From Bacteroidales bacterium UBA5762 (GTDB lineage Bacteria; Bacteroidota; Bacteroidia; Bacteroidales; TTA-H9), in NCBI GenBank assembly GCA_002418865.1, contig DIEY01000097.1, forward strand, positions 33,492 through 55,925: a DNA stretch of 22,434 bases, given 5' to 3'. Below the pieces are notes generated by a model. The model worked only from the letters and a program-made list of their open reading frames with translations, was not told where the DNA came from and ran no database searches. The translations under genes were made by a program, and so were the position numbers. Shown here piece by piece: positions 7,665 through 16,300 of the stretch (position 1 is its first letter; each line of letters opens with the position of its first letter).

Positions 7665-8576
7665 ATGATCGAAACCAACCGGATTGGAACACTCAAGTGG
7701 CATCATATTCTTAATCCCTCAGAGCAGGATTTTAGTTTTCTTCTTGAGCATTTCCATTTTCATCCATTGGATATTGAAGACTGCAGAAGTTTGGTAAATC
7801 AGCGGCCTAAGATTGATATCTACGACGATTATTACTTTCTTATTTTACATTTTCCGTATTTTGACAAGACCCGGAATTTTGTCCGCACACGAGAAGAAAA
7901 AATATTCTGGGGTAAGGATTACGTGATTACAATGGGGAAGATTCATTCTGAGGTGTCGGAGTTTTTCTTAAAAACACGTCAGAAAATCGAACAACATATT
8001 GATCTTGATTTCGCTACCAGTGATGCTTTACTTTATAGGATATTAGAATATTTAATGAAAGAAAGTTACACTTTAGTGAGGTATGTGGGTGATCAGGTCG
8101 ATCAAGCTGGCCGTATGCTTTTTGAACGAAAAACCCTGCAAACCATAGAATCTATTTCTATCACTCGCCGAAATATTATCATTTTGAATACAATTTATAA
8201 ACCTCAACTTCCAGTTTTCAATAAATTCGAAACGGGCGAAATTCAGAGTTTTGCCGAAAGCATGGAAGAGTATTGGGGCAATATACTCGACTATTATCAA
8301 AAAATCTGGGACCTAATTGAGGATTATTCGGAATTGATTGAAGGTTATTCGAAAACTTTCGATTCTTTACAAACCAACCGGACAAACGAAATAGTAAAGA
8401 CCCTCACCTTAGTTTCTACTGTTGTATTGCCTTTAACCTTCATTACCAGTATTTATGGCATGAACATCTTGCTTCCTTTTCAAGAGAACAAATATGCTTT
8501 TCATATTATTGCGGCCATTATGGTGGCTTTAGCGGCTTTTATGTTGTTTTATTTCAAGAAAAGACACTGGATGTAA
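7665..8576 (+). CDS. corA: CorA-family magnesium/divalent cation transporter
   Basis: A 303-residue member of the CorA metal-ion transporter superfamily, normally a homopentameric inner-membrane channel for Mg2+ (some relatives carry Co2+, Ni2+ or export Zn2+). The large cytoplasmic N-domain begins with WHHILNPSEQDF and HPLDIEDCRSL, followed by RPKIDIYDDYYFLILH. The C-terminus holds two membrane helices with the signature YGMN between them (GMN at about 265-267) and ends in a basic cytoplasmic tail (KKRHWM). The loop after GMN reads ILLPFQENKY, a known variant of the classical MPEL loop. The frame is open from TTG 7611 (321 residues). ATG 7665 is preferred because of the upstream -7 box and the usual position of the first Trp-containing motif. 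Ion specificity cannot be read from sequence. It ends 30 bases from a convergent gene. Confidence 0.88.
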   Translation: MIETNRIGTLKWHHILNPSEQDFSFLLEHFHFHPLDIEDCRSLVNQRPKIDIYDDYYFLILHFPYFDKTRNFVRTREEKIFWGKDYVITMGKIHSEVSEFFLKTRQKIEQHIDLDFATSDALLYRILEYLMKESYTLVRYVGDQVDQAGRMLFERKTLQTIESISITRRNIIILNTIYKPQLPVFNKFETGEIQSFAESMEEYWGNILDYYQKIWDLIEDYSELIEGYSKTFDSLQTNRTNEIVKTLTLVSTVVLPLTFITSIYGMNILLPFQENKYAFHIIAAIMVALAAFMLFYFKKRHWM

Positions 8577-8606
8577 GAATAAATAGCTATAGAGAGCTGA
8601 AGTGCA

Positions 8607-9209
8607 TTAAAAATAAATAGCCTCATCGAAGGGGAGAGGAATTTGTTTTACTTCACATTTAAAAGCAAGATAGTCTATAATTTTTTGGGCCAGTTCTTCG
8701 TTAAGTAATTTAAAATCAAGGTGAATGAGCAAATCGGTACGCTCTTTCTCATTTTTGCGATGAGGTTTGCCGGTATGGCCATCTTCATTCATACGTTTTC
8801 GTTCAAGCATATCTTCCCTGATTTCGAGGTCTATTCTGTCGAGATATTTAGAAACACTGATAAATATCACCCTAATGTGTTTATAGTGAGTTGGGAATAA
8901 TTTTCCCAATAATCCTTTCTTAGAGCTAAGACGAATACGCCGGCTGCTTGAAAAAATGTTCAAATAATTATTGAGGCGTGTTTGTTTGGTTTTGTGCTTA
9001 ATTCTTCCAAAAGGAACACGATATTCTGCAGGTAGAGCATTTGCACGATTAACTAAGCCTTTTATGCTATTAATGAAAGCGTTGTAAGTTTGCGCATTCT
9101 TCTCGTAATTCTCCTTTACTCTATCGATTCTCACTTTCAGGCGTTCCGATTGCTCTTCGCCATTCCCTCTTTGTGCATGTCTTTCTGCATCTTCTAACCA
9201 ATTGCTCAT
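8607..9209 (-). CDS. Conserved-looking hypothetical protein, soluble, highly charged
   Basis: A 200-residue protein I cannot assign. It has no signal peptide or membrane helix. The N-terminal 45 residues are charged and helix-prone (NWLEDAERHAQRG, RLKVRIDRVKENYEKN). A central basic segment includes VPFGRIKHKTKQTRLNNYL and SSRRIRLSSKKGLLG. A beta-prone stretch (KHIRVIFISVSKYLDRIDLEI) and a C-terminal part with DLLIHLDFKLLNEELAQKIIDYLAFK follow. The high Lys/Arg content would suit nucleic-acid binding, but that is speculative. The ATG at 9209 gives a clean N-terminus. The gene is divergent from the two-component regulator and convergent with corA. Codon use is like the neighbours, so it appears to be a genuine resident gene. 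Confidence 0.75.
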   Translation of the reverse strand: MSNWLEDAERHAQRGNGEEQSERLKVRIDRVKENYEKNAQTYNAFINSIKGLVNRANALPAEYRVPFGRIKHKTKQTRLNNYLNIFSSSRRIRLSSKKGLLGKLFPTHYKHIRVIFISVSKYLDRIDLEIREDMLERKRMNEDGHTGKPHRKNEKERTDLLIHLDFKLLNEELAQKIIDYLAFKCEVKQIPLPFDEAIYF

Positions 9210-9249
9210 ATAGTGATGGAATTTATGAGGCTTTGCCAGTAAATTAGTA

Positions 9250-9257
9250 CAAAAATA
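9250..9257 (-). promoter_or_regulatory. Putative -7 box for the hypothetical gene at 8607-9209
   Basis: The minus strand reads TATTTTTG, matching TAnnTTTG, about 41 bases before the ATG at 9209. No clear -33 TTG is seen at the expected distance, and the region is AT-rich, so a chance match is possible. Confidence 0.35.
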
Positions 9258-9383
9258 ATGTTTTTAATAAATTAGAATATCTTCGAATGAACTCGTTTGA
9301 GTTTATTTTTTAAGCATCTTTTTCTTTTAGACGACTATTATTAGAATTGGATTTTAGAAAGAGTTAGTTGTCAATAAAAACAT

Positions 9384-9391
9384 TACATTTG
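9384..9391 (+). promoter_or_regulatory. Putative -7 box for the two-component operon
   Basis: TACATTTG matches the Bacteroidetes -7 consensus TAnnTTTG. A TTG at 9368-9370 lies only 13 bases upstream, shorter than the usual 19-21, so the -33 element is not convincing. Transcription would start near 9397, leaving a leader of about 38 bases before ATG 9435. Confidence 0.42.
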
Positions 9392-9434
9392 CGCAAAGCA
9401 TGAATTTTAATCATTCAAATGTTATTATTGTGGC

Positions 9435-10133
9435 ATGGAAACTTCGGCGTATAAAATTTTGGTGGTTGATGATGAGCCTGATGTACTCGAGTTTTTGGGA
9501 TATAATTTAGAGCGAGAAGGTTTTATTGTTTCAACGGCAAGAAATGGAGTCGAGGCTATAGAAAAGGTGAATGGAAACAGGCCTCATTTAGTTTTACTCG
9601 ATTTGATGATGCCTGGCATAGATGGAATGGAAACTTGTCAGGAACTTCGAAAGATTGCTTCGGCCCATGAAATGTTAATCGTTTTTCTTACAGCCAGAGG
9701 TGAAGATTATTCTCAAATAGCCGGATTTGAGGCAGGTGCCGATGATTACGTTACAAAACCTATTAAACCCAAAGTACTAATTAGCAGAATAAAAGCTTTG
9801 CTTCGTCGTTTGCAAACACCCGAATCGGGAAGGATTCTTCATTTTGATAATCTAATCATCGATCGCGAAAAATATATGGTGATTAGCAAAGGCGAAGAAA
9901 TTATTCTCCCTCGAAAAGAATTCGAATTGCTTAGTTTGCTGGCTTCAAAACCCGAAAGGGTCTTTACTCGAGAGGAGATTTTCGAACAGGTTTGGGGCAA
10001 TGATGTCATAGTCGGCGAAAGAACCATCGATGTACACATAAGAAAGATTCGTGAAAAACTTGGTTTATCTATTATTACAACCGTGAAAGGAATAGGTTAT
10101 AAATTCGAAAATAAGAATGACGACTTATCGTGA
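9435..10133 (+). CDS. OmpR/PhoB-family response regulator
   Basis: A 232-residue DNA-binding response regulator. The receiver (about residues 7-118) has VDDEPD with acidic Asp12/Asp13, phosphoacceptor Asp56 in LLDLMMPGIDG, Thr86 in FLTARGE, and Lys108 in GADDYVTKP. The C-terminal winged helix-turn-helix (about 132-226) shows the family pattern LPRKEFELLSLLASKPERVF, then TREEIFEQVWG, GERTIDVHIRKIREKLG and TTVKGIGYKF. It should be phosphorylated by the kinase encoded 39 bases downstream and bind promoter DNA as a dimer. The sequence resembles PhoB/PhoP-type regulators, but the regulon is unknown; phosphate control is possible but no pst or phoU gene is visible to support it. Confidence 0.93.
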   Translation: METSAYKILVVDDEPDVLEFLGYNLEREGFIVSTARNGVEAIEKVNGNRPHLVLLDLMMPGIDGMETCQELRKIASAHEMLIVFLTARGEDYSQIAGFEAGADDYVTKPIKPKVLISRIKALLRRLQTPESGRILHFDNLIIDREKYMVISKGEEIILPRKEFELLSLLASKPERVFTREEIFEQVWGNDVIVGERTIDVHIRKIREKLGLSIITTVKGIGYKFENKNDDLS

Positions 10134-10172
10134 TGGGTTTTTTAATAAAATCAAAGTTGCTGTTCATCCTGC

Positions 10173-11228
10173 ATGAAAAATATATTTCGGTTTTCCGATT
10201 CTCGTAAAGTTGCTTCTTTGACCGCATTTTCTGTAATAGGGGTTTATGCAATTTTTGTTTTGATTATATGGTTGGTATTTCAACAACCCATAGGCTTTCT
10301 GTTTTTTGGTTTGGGTGTGGGCATTTGGGTAGCTGTATATTTTATAACACTTTTATTTGTGGATAAATTTATTTTTAGCAAGATAAGGGTTATTTATAAA
10401 ACCATTCATAGTCAGAAAGTTCCCAAAGATATTGATCCGAAGCAAACCATTGATGCTCATTCCATAGAGGATGTTCAACGGGAAGTAACCGAATGGAGCA
10501 ATGAAAGAAAGGCCGAGATAGAAAATTTAAAGGGCCTTGAGAAATATCGTAGAGAATATATTGGAAACATCTCGCATGAATTAAAGACGCCTGTTTTTAA
10601 CATTCAGGGGTATATTCTCACCTTATTAGATGGAGGATTGGAAGACCCAACCATTAACCGCACTTATCTTGCGAAAGCCGAGAAGAGCATTAACCGCTTG
10701 ATTGCTATTATCGAAGATTTGGAAACCATCAATCTGCTAGAGTCCAACGAATTAAAACTCAATCTCAATCGATTTAATCTTGTCGATGTAGCTCGTGAAG
10801 CCGTTGAATCTCTTGAAATGAAGGCCAAAAAAAGAGATTGTGAGGTGTTTATCAACTATAATTTAGAGCGCCCTATATACGTTTTAGCCGACCGACAAAG
10901 AATTCTTCAAGTAGTTACCAATTTGATAGATAACGCCATAAAATATGGTAAGAAAACGGGTGGGCATATTAAGATAAGTTTTTTCGATATGGACGAGAAC
11001 ATTCTTGTTGAGATTACTGATGATGGGCCGGGCATAGCTCAGAATGATATTCCTCACCTTTTTGAAAGGTTTTACAGGGTTGACAAAGGCCGTTCGAGAG
11101 ATATGGGAGGAACTGGTCTTGGCCTGGCTATAGTAAAGCATATCATCGAAGCTCATCACCAAACAGTAAATGTACGCAGTACTCTTGGAGTAGGAACCAC
11201 TTTTGGTTTTACTTTGAAAAAAGCCTGA
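10173..11228 (+). CDS. PhoR-type membrane sensor histidine kinase
   Basis: A 351-residue kinase partnered with the preceding regulator. Two hydrophobic helices near the N-terminus (about residues 17-36 and 40-63) are separated by only a few residues, so there is essentially no extracytoplasmic sensor domain. A linker (65-125) leads to HisKA with NISHELKTP, where His135 is the phosphorylation site. The HATPase domain has an N box (NLIDNAIKYG, Asn254), a G1 box (DDGPGI, 283-288), an F box (LFERFYRVD) and a G2 box (GGTGLGLAIVKHI, 312-324). The short-sensor PhoR layout suggests it detects membrane state, a partner protein or a cytoplasmic signal. Its last codons form the left arm of a terminator. 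Confidence 0.92.
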   Translation: MKNIFRFSDSRKVASLTAFSVIGVYAIFVLIIWLVFQQPIGFLFFGLGVGIWVAVYFITLLFVDKFIFSKIRVIYKTIHSQKVPKDIDPKQTIDAHSIEDVQREVTEWSNERKAEIENLKGLEKYRREYIGNISHELKTPVFNIQGYILTLLDGGLEDPTINRTYLAKAEKSINRLIAIIEDLETINLLESNELKLNLNRFNLVDVAREAVESLEMKAKKRDCEVFINYNLERPIYVLADRQRILQVVTNLIDNAIKYGKKTGGHIKISFFDMDENILVEITDDGPGIAQNDIPHLFERFYRVDKGRSRDMGGTGLGLAIVKHIIEAHHQTVNVRSTLGVGTTFGFTLKKA

Positions 11229-11247
11229 GCGTTGCCCTTGGCTTTTT
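11218..11247. terminator. Probable bidirectional rho-independent terminator
   Basis: AAAAAGCC (11218-11225) pairs with GGCTTTTT (11240-11247) across a 14-base loop, so either strand yields a GC-containing stem ending in a run of T. It lies between two convergent genes, the PhoR-type kinase and the MORN-repeat gene, and could serve both. The left arm overlaps the last codons and stop of the kinase gene. The GC core is only three pairs, so strength may be modest. Confidence 0.55.
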
Positions 11248-11294
11248 CTGTTGTGTGAGCATTCAAATGGCTTCAAATCGCCATCAAGCATTCT

Positions 11295-12611
11295 CTAATT
11301 CTTCTTGGTGGTTTTGGCGTTCTTCCCTGAGGGGAAAGAATTATTATATGTTTTCGACATCACCAGATTTCCATTTTCATCATAGAATTTCCATATCCCA
11401 ATTGGTATGCCCTTATAATAAGCGCCTTCGTTGGCCTTTTCACCGTTTGGATGAAAAGAGATAAAATCTCCGTGAGGATCATCATTCAGAAAATTCTGTT
11501 GGCGAACTAATAAGCCATTTGCTACATAAAAATAGGCTGTTCCGTTTTTTCGACCTTCCATATAATTGGCTTTGTGCTCAATAGCACCATTCTCATAATA
11601 TTCTATCCATAGACCATTCTTTTTGCCATTTAGGTAATATCCCTCATATTTCTTCTTGCCGTTAGGATAGAAATAAATCCATTTCCCATGGGCCGAGCCC
11701 AAGGCATAATGATGCTGATATCTCATTTTACCATCCTCATACCAGGCTTCCCATAAACCATCCATTTGTCCATCAACAAAATAACCACGATAATTGATCT
11801 TTCCATTATCATAGTAATTAACCCATAAGCCTGTTTCTTTATCATTGATAAAATCACCTTCTTGGAATTTTGCCCCCGTTTCATAAAAGGTTATCCAATG
11901 GCCTTGACGTTGGTCGTTTAAGTATTCACCTTCGCGCCATTTTTCACCAGTTTCGTAATAAAATATCCATTTCCCATTTCTTTTTCCTTTTATAAATTCT
12001 CCTTCACTGCCTTTTAATCCACTGAGGTGATAAAAAACCCACCATCCTTCCTGAAGCTCATTGTGTAGGTTTCCTTCCATTTCCTTATTGCCTTGTGGAT
12101 AATACCAAATTGCTTTTCCATCGAGGCTATCGTTTTTGTAAGTGCCTTCAAAAGATTTTTGTCCTGATGGATAAAATAACTCGGAAAAACCGTGTTTTAG
12201 GCCCATTATGAAAGGAATGCGACGAATCAACTGCCCAACACTATCGTACTCTTCGAGCATTCCATTGCGTTTCCCCTCTGTATTTTCCCATTTCATGCTT
12301 ATTTTCCCATTTTGATGATACAACCAACAAGGGCCATTCTCGACATTAAGAACTGACTTTAAGTTTCCGTTAGGATACCAGTATTTCCATTGGCCAACAG
12401 CTTTTCCATTGATATATTCACCTTCCGATTCCTTTGTTCCATCCGGATACCAAGTTGTCCAGTGGCCTTCTTTAAGTGTGTCTATGATTTGTCCTTCGTA
12501 TCTTTCAATTCTTTTGGCCTCATCCCACCAATCATGGGTGATTGTTTGAGACGATAATCCATAATTGCATAAAACAAGTAAAAGCCATAAAAAGAAATTT
12601 TTTATTCGCAT
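11295..12611 (-). CDS. Secreted MORN/YwqK-type repeat protein
   Basis: A 438-residue protein made almost wholly of MORN_2-type repeats. The frame is open for 27 further codons upstream, but the ATG at 12611 places a typical signal peptide at the N-terminus (basic MRIKNFF, hydrophobic core LWLLLVLC, probable cleavage near GLSSQ), so that start is chosen. From about residue 48 to 427 there are 16 units of 21-24 residues with the pattern GxWxxYYxxGxKxxEGxYxNGK, the clearest being units 7-13. The C-terminus is a short Lys-rich tail (GKNAKTTKKN) without an obvious type IX sorting domain. Such proteins are often annotated as YwqK-family antitoxins by similarity, but no toxin is adjacent and the antitoxin label is not supported here. 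A structural or protein-binding envelope role is more plausible. The Cys at the end of the hydrophobic core (LVLC) does not fit a lipobox well. Confidence 0.85.
   Translation of the reverse strand: MRIKNFFLWLLLVLCNYGLSSQTITHDWWDEAKRIERYEGQIIDTLKEGHWTTWYPDGTKESEGEYINGKAVGQWKYWYPNGNLKSVLNVENGPCWLYHQNGKISMKWENTEGKRNGMLEEYDSVGQLIRRIPFIMGLKHGFSELFYPSGQKSFEGTYKNDSLDGKAIWYYPQGNKEMEGNLHNELQEGWWVFYHLSGLKGSEGEFIKGKRNGKWIFYYETGEKWREGEYLNDQRQGHWITFYETGAKFQEGDFINDKETGLWVNYYDNGKINYRGYFVDGQMDGLWEAWYEDGKMRYQHHYALGSAHGKWIYFYPNGKKKYEGYYLNGKKNGLWIEYYENGAIEHKANYMEGRKNGTAYFYVANGLLVRQQNFLNDDPHGDFISFHPNGEKANEGAYYKGIPIGIWKFYDENGNLVMSKTYNNSFPSGKNAKTTKKN
11331..12470 (-). repeat. Sixteen tandem MORN_2 coding repeats
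   Basis: The coding sequence holds 16 consecutive units of about 71 bases (21-24 codons). Conserved positions are Gly-x-Trp at the unit start, a Tyr pair, Asn-Gly or Thr-Gly in the turn, and Glu-Gly-x-Tyr before the next turn. Units 3, 4, 11 and 14 are the most degenerate. At DNA level the units are diverged, so slippage should be limited. Confidence 0.8.
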
Positions 12612-12634
12612 GGGTTCATAGAGACTATCAACTG

Positions 12635-12642
12635 CAAAATTA
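12635..12642 (-). promoter_or_regulatory. Putative -7 box for the MORN-repeat gene
   Basis: The minus strand reads TAATTTTG, matching TAnnTTTG, 24 bases before the ATG at 12611. A transcript starting just downstream would exclude the longer open frame beginning at 12692, which supports the ATG 12611 start. No -33 TTG was found at 19-21 bases. Confidence 0.42.
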
Positions 12643-12719
12643 ATTTTAAAATTCAACCTAATCGGAGAGGTTGATAATGTTGAAGTAAACAATGATTTTA
12701 TTCCACAACTGGAAAATTG

Positions 12720-12727
12720 TAATTTTG
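12720..12727 (+). promoter_or_regulatory. Putative -7 box for ruvA-sprA
   Basis: TAATTTTG matches TAnnTTTG and lies 61 bases before the ruvA ATG, in the gap shared with the divergent MORN gene. The -33 region is only T-rich (TTTTA near 12695) without a clear TTG. Confidence 0.4.
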
Positions 12728-12788
12728 TGGGCTGAGGAAGTTCATTTTTACTCTCGTTTTACTAAAACCTCCAATTCCTGGTAAATTT

Positions 12789-13373
12789 ATGTACGCTTAT
12801 CTCGAAGGACAAATAACCGAATTAAACCCTGCTTTTGTGGTAATTGACTGTAATGGAATAGGATATGAGGTAAATATATCAGTGAATACATTTTCGAGTA
12901 TCAAAGGGAAGGAAAGGATTCGGCTTTACACGCATTTGGTTGTGCGTGAAGATGCGCAGGTACTTTATGGTTTTGCCGATGAAAACGAACGGATGTTGTT
13001 TAGGCATCTCATCACTGTATCTGGAATAGGACCAAATACTGCTCGCATGATACTTTCTTCCATGACTCCTATTGAATTAATTTCGGCTATTGCAAGTGGA
13101 AATGAAGAAATTCTGAAAAGAGTAAAGGGAATTGGAACTAAATCGGCTCAGCGTATCATCATCGAATTAAAAGATAAATTGGGCAAGGTGACAACTTCTC
13201 AAGGAAGTTTACCTCTATTAAGCAATAGAAATTTAGAAGAAGCGTTATCAGGTTTAGTTGTTTTGGGCTTTAATAAATCATTAGCTCAACGGGCTTTAGA
13301 AAAGATTATTTCCTCCCGCGGAGATTCCATCTCGGTGGAAGAGTTAATCAAGGAAGCATTAAAGATGTTGTAA
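12789..13373 (+). CDS. ruvA: Holliday junction branch migration protein RuvA
   Basis: A 194-residue RuvA, normal length. Residues 1-62 form the OB-fold domain (MYAYLEGQITELNP, NGIGYEVNIS, YTHLVVREDAQVLYGF). Two helix-hairpin-helix motifs follow, SGIGPNTARMILS (78-90) and KGIGTKSAQRIIIELKDKL (113-131). After a flexible linker the C-terminal domain III (about 149-194, ALSGLVVLGFNKSLAQRAL) should bind RuvB. RuvA tetramers hold the four-way junction for the RuvB motor and RuvC resolvase, neither of which is in this window. The sprA gene starts 19 bases after the stop, an arrangement I recall as common in Bacteroidetes, so the two are probably co-transcribed. Confidence 0.97.
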   Translation: MYAYLEGQITELNPAFVVIDCNGIGYEVNISVNTFSSIKGKERIRLYTHLVVREDAQVLYGFADENERMLFRHLITVSGIGPNTARMILSSMTPIELISAIASGNEEILKRVKGIGTKSAQRIIIELKDKLGKVTTSQGSLPLLSNRNLEEALSGLVVLGFNKSLAQRALEKIISSRGDSISVEELIKEALKML

Positions 13374-13392
13374 AACAAAACTTTAAGTCGGC

Positions 13393-16300
13393 TTGAAAAC
13401 TTTTTCAGTACAACATATACGTTATTTTGTAATTTTAAGCTCATGGATAGTTTTCTTGAGCTCTGTTCCAAATTATCTCCAAGCTTCTGCGATTGATTAT
13501 TCTTCTTCGTTTTTTCTGCCCCCCGATACCATTCCCTTGCGCTATCCTTTTAAGGATAGAGAAATTTATTCGCCCCCTACACCCGAACATCAATTGTTTT
13601 TACGTAATCCTTCCAGCATAAAGGTTGATGTTGAGTATGATGGAGAATCAAAGCAATATATACTAACGGAAAGTATTGGTTCGCTTCAAATACGACCTCC
13701 TATTGTAATGGATTTTGAAGAATATTTGGAGTATGACGCTTCTCGAGCTCTGAACAATTACTGGCGTGAAAAATCTTTGAACACAAAGGGGGAAACAGGC
13801 GATGGAATAATACCTTCCATCTACATTGGTGGAGAGGCTTTCGATAAGATATTTGGCGGTAGTACAATTGATGTTCGACCTAACGGCTCGGCCGAATTGA
13901 TTTTTGGCATTCGAACCAATAAAAATGATGATCCTAGCTTAGCTGTAAGACAAAGAAAAACAGTCAACTTCGACTTTCAGGAAAAAATTCAAATGAACGT
14001 CATTGCCAAAGTGGGTGATAAAATCGAATTTAAAGCCAATTATAATACAGAATCGAGCTTTGATTTCGAAAACAAAATCCAGCTTAAGTATGAAGGGAAA
14101 GAGGATGAAATTATAAAATTATTGGAGGTGGGTAATGTTAACCTTCCTTTAAATTCAACTCTTATTCAGGGTAGCCAGAGTTTATTTGGTGTAAAAACAA
14201 AGATGCAATTTGGACGTACTACAGTAACTGCTGTAGTTTCGCAACAACAAAGCGAAACAAAAAATGTCACCGTTGAAGGTGGTGCTCAAACTAACACCTT
14301 CAAACTCACCGCCGACCAGTATGAAGACAATAAGCACTTTTTCCTTTCGCAATATTTCTACGAACATTATAATCAGTCACTTTCCAATCTTCCCATTGTT
14401 CAATCTAACGTAAATATTACGAAAATTGAAGTTTGGATTACCAATATTGGTGCAGCAGTAACCGACAACCGCAACATCGTAGCCTTTCAGGATCTTGGCG
14501 AAAAAACCCCTTATCATCCAGCACTCAGTACTACCATTGGAGCCCCAGAATTCCCTTCGAACAATGCCAACAATCTGCTTACCTATTTAGATGTAAATCA
14601 GTTAAGGAATATCAATACGGTTTCCAATTATTTGAAGTCTAATGATTTTACTGCTGGACAAGACTTTGAGAAGATCGAAAGCGCTCGTAAACTTCTACCC
14701 ACCGAATATACATTCAATAGTTTGTTAGGATTTATTTCTCTGAATACTACCCTTAACCCTGATCAGAGCCTTGCTGTTGCTTTTCAATATACTATAGTGG
14801 GTGATACAACTGTCTATCAAGTAGGAGAATTCTCTGACGGTGGAATAAGCTCGCCCAATTGTTTGGTGGCCAAACTTCTTAAAAGTACTACCGTTAATAC
14901 TCGAATCCCACTCTGGAAACTCATGATGAAAAATGTTTATGCCATTGGAGCTTATCAGGTAAACAGACAGGATTTTATTTTAAATATTCTTTATTCGGGT
15001 AATAATAATGGCGTGCCCACCGGTTATCTTACCGAAGGAGAAGTGGCTGGAATTCCTTTAGTTCGGGTAATGGGTTTCGACAATCTCGATCAACAGCTTA
15101 ACCCTCCTCCTGATGGTATTTTCGATTTTATTGATAACGCAGCCATACAAGGTGGAACCTTTCAGTCAAGTAATGGACGAATTTATTTCCCTGTAGTTGA
15201 ACCTTTTGGCCGAGACCTTCGTCAAAAAATTGGTAATGATCAACTGGCTAATAAATATTGTTATGATTCTTTATATACTTTAACCAAAGTTGGAGCTCAA
15301 CAATATCCGGAGAAGAACAAATTTATTTTGGAAGGTTTCTACAAATCGTCGGTGAGTAGTGAAATCTCACTCAATGCACTTAATATCCCTCAAGGTTCGG
15401 TTAAAGTAACTCATGGAGGCATACCATTGACCGAAAATGTTGATTATACCGTAGATTATACCATGGGACGTGTTAAAATCATCAATGAAGCTTTACTTAG
15501 TTCTGGCACTCCCATCAACATATCGCTCGAAAGCAATACAATGTTTAGCATTCAGAGCAAAACCTATTTAGGTACTCATATCGATTATGAAATTAGTAAG
15601 GATTTCATTCTGGGTGCCACCATCATCAATTTATCAGAAAAACCTTTAACGCAAAAGACGATTCTGGGAGAAGATCCCATTTCAAATACGATCTGGGGAT
15701 TGAATGTGGCTTATCAGAAAGAATCCTTATGGTTGACACGTTTGCTCGACAAGCTTCCCGTATATTCCACCAGTGTTCCTTCCAAAATTGCCTTTACAGG
15801 TGAGTTTGCTCATTTTATTCCAGGACATTCGAGTGCCATTGGCTCAACAGGAACTTCCTATATAGATGATTTTGAAGCTGCTAAATCGACTATAGATCTT
15901 CGTTTGCCCAACAACTGGTTTTTAGCTAGTACACCTCAGGGACAAACTGCTCCTGGAATGTTTCCCGAAGCTGCATTAGGCACTGGTTTGGCTTATGGCT
16001 TTAATCGTGCAGCCTTGTCGTGGTATATTATTGATCCCATCTTTTATGATCGCACGGGTACAGTAAGACCCAAGAATGTTACAAAAGATGAGCTTTCGCG
16101 TAATGTTGTGCGGCAAGTCCTCGAAAATGAAGTCTTCCCCGCTAAGGAAATTCCTAATGGAGTACCCACCAATATTGCAATTCTTAATATTGATTTTTAC
16201 CCTTCAGAGAGAGGACCATATAATTATGATGTAGCAGGAGTACCTGGATTATCGCATGGGATAGATGCGGAAGGGAATTTGCGTTATCCTACAACACGCT

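Noticed and set aside
11255..11464. Plus-strand open frame opposite the MORN gene
   Set aside because: It lies antisense to well-defined MORN repeats and its sequence has no independent features.
11331..12470. Regular tandem periodicity that might suggest a CRISPR array
   Set aside because: The roughly 71-base period is a coding repeat with diverged DNA and continuous MORN protein pattern, not identical short repeats with unique spacers.
11295..12611. Antitoxin role for the YwqK-like repeat protein
   Set aside because: No toxin gene is adjacent and the protein carries a signal peptide.
12612..12692. 27-codon N-terminal extension of the MORN protein
   Set aside because: It would bury the signal peptide and start upstream of the likely promoter.
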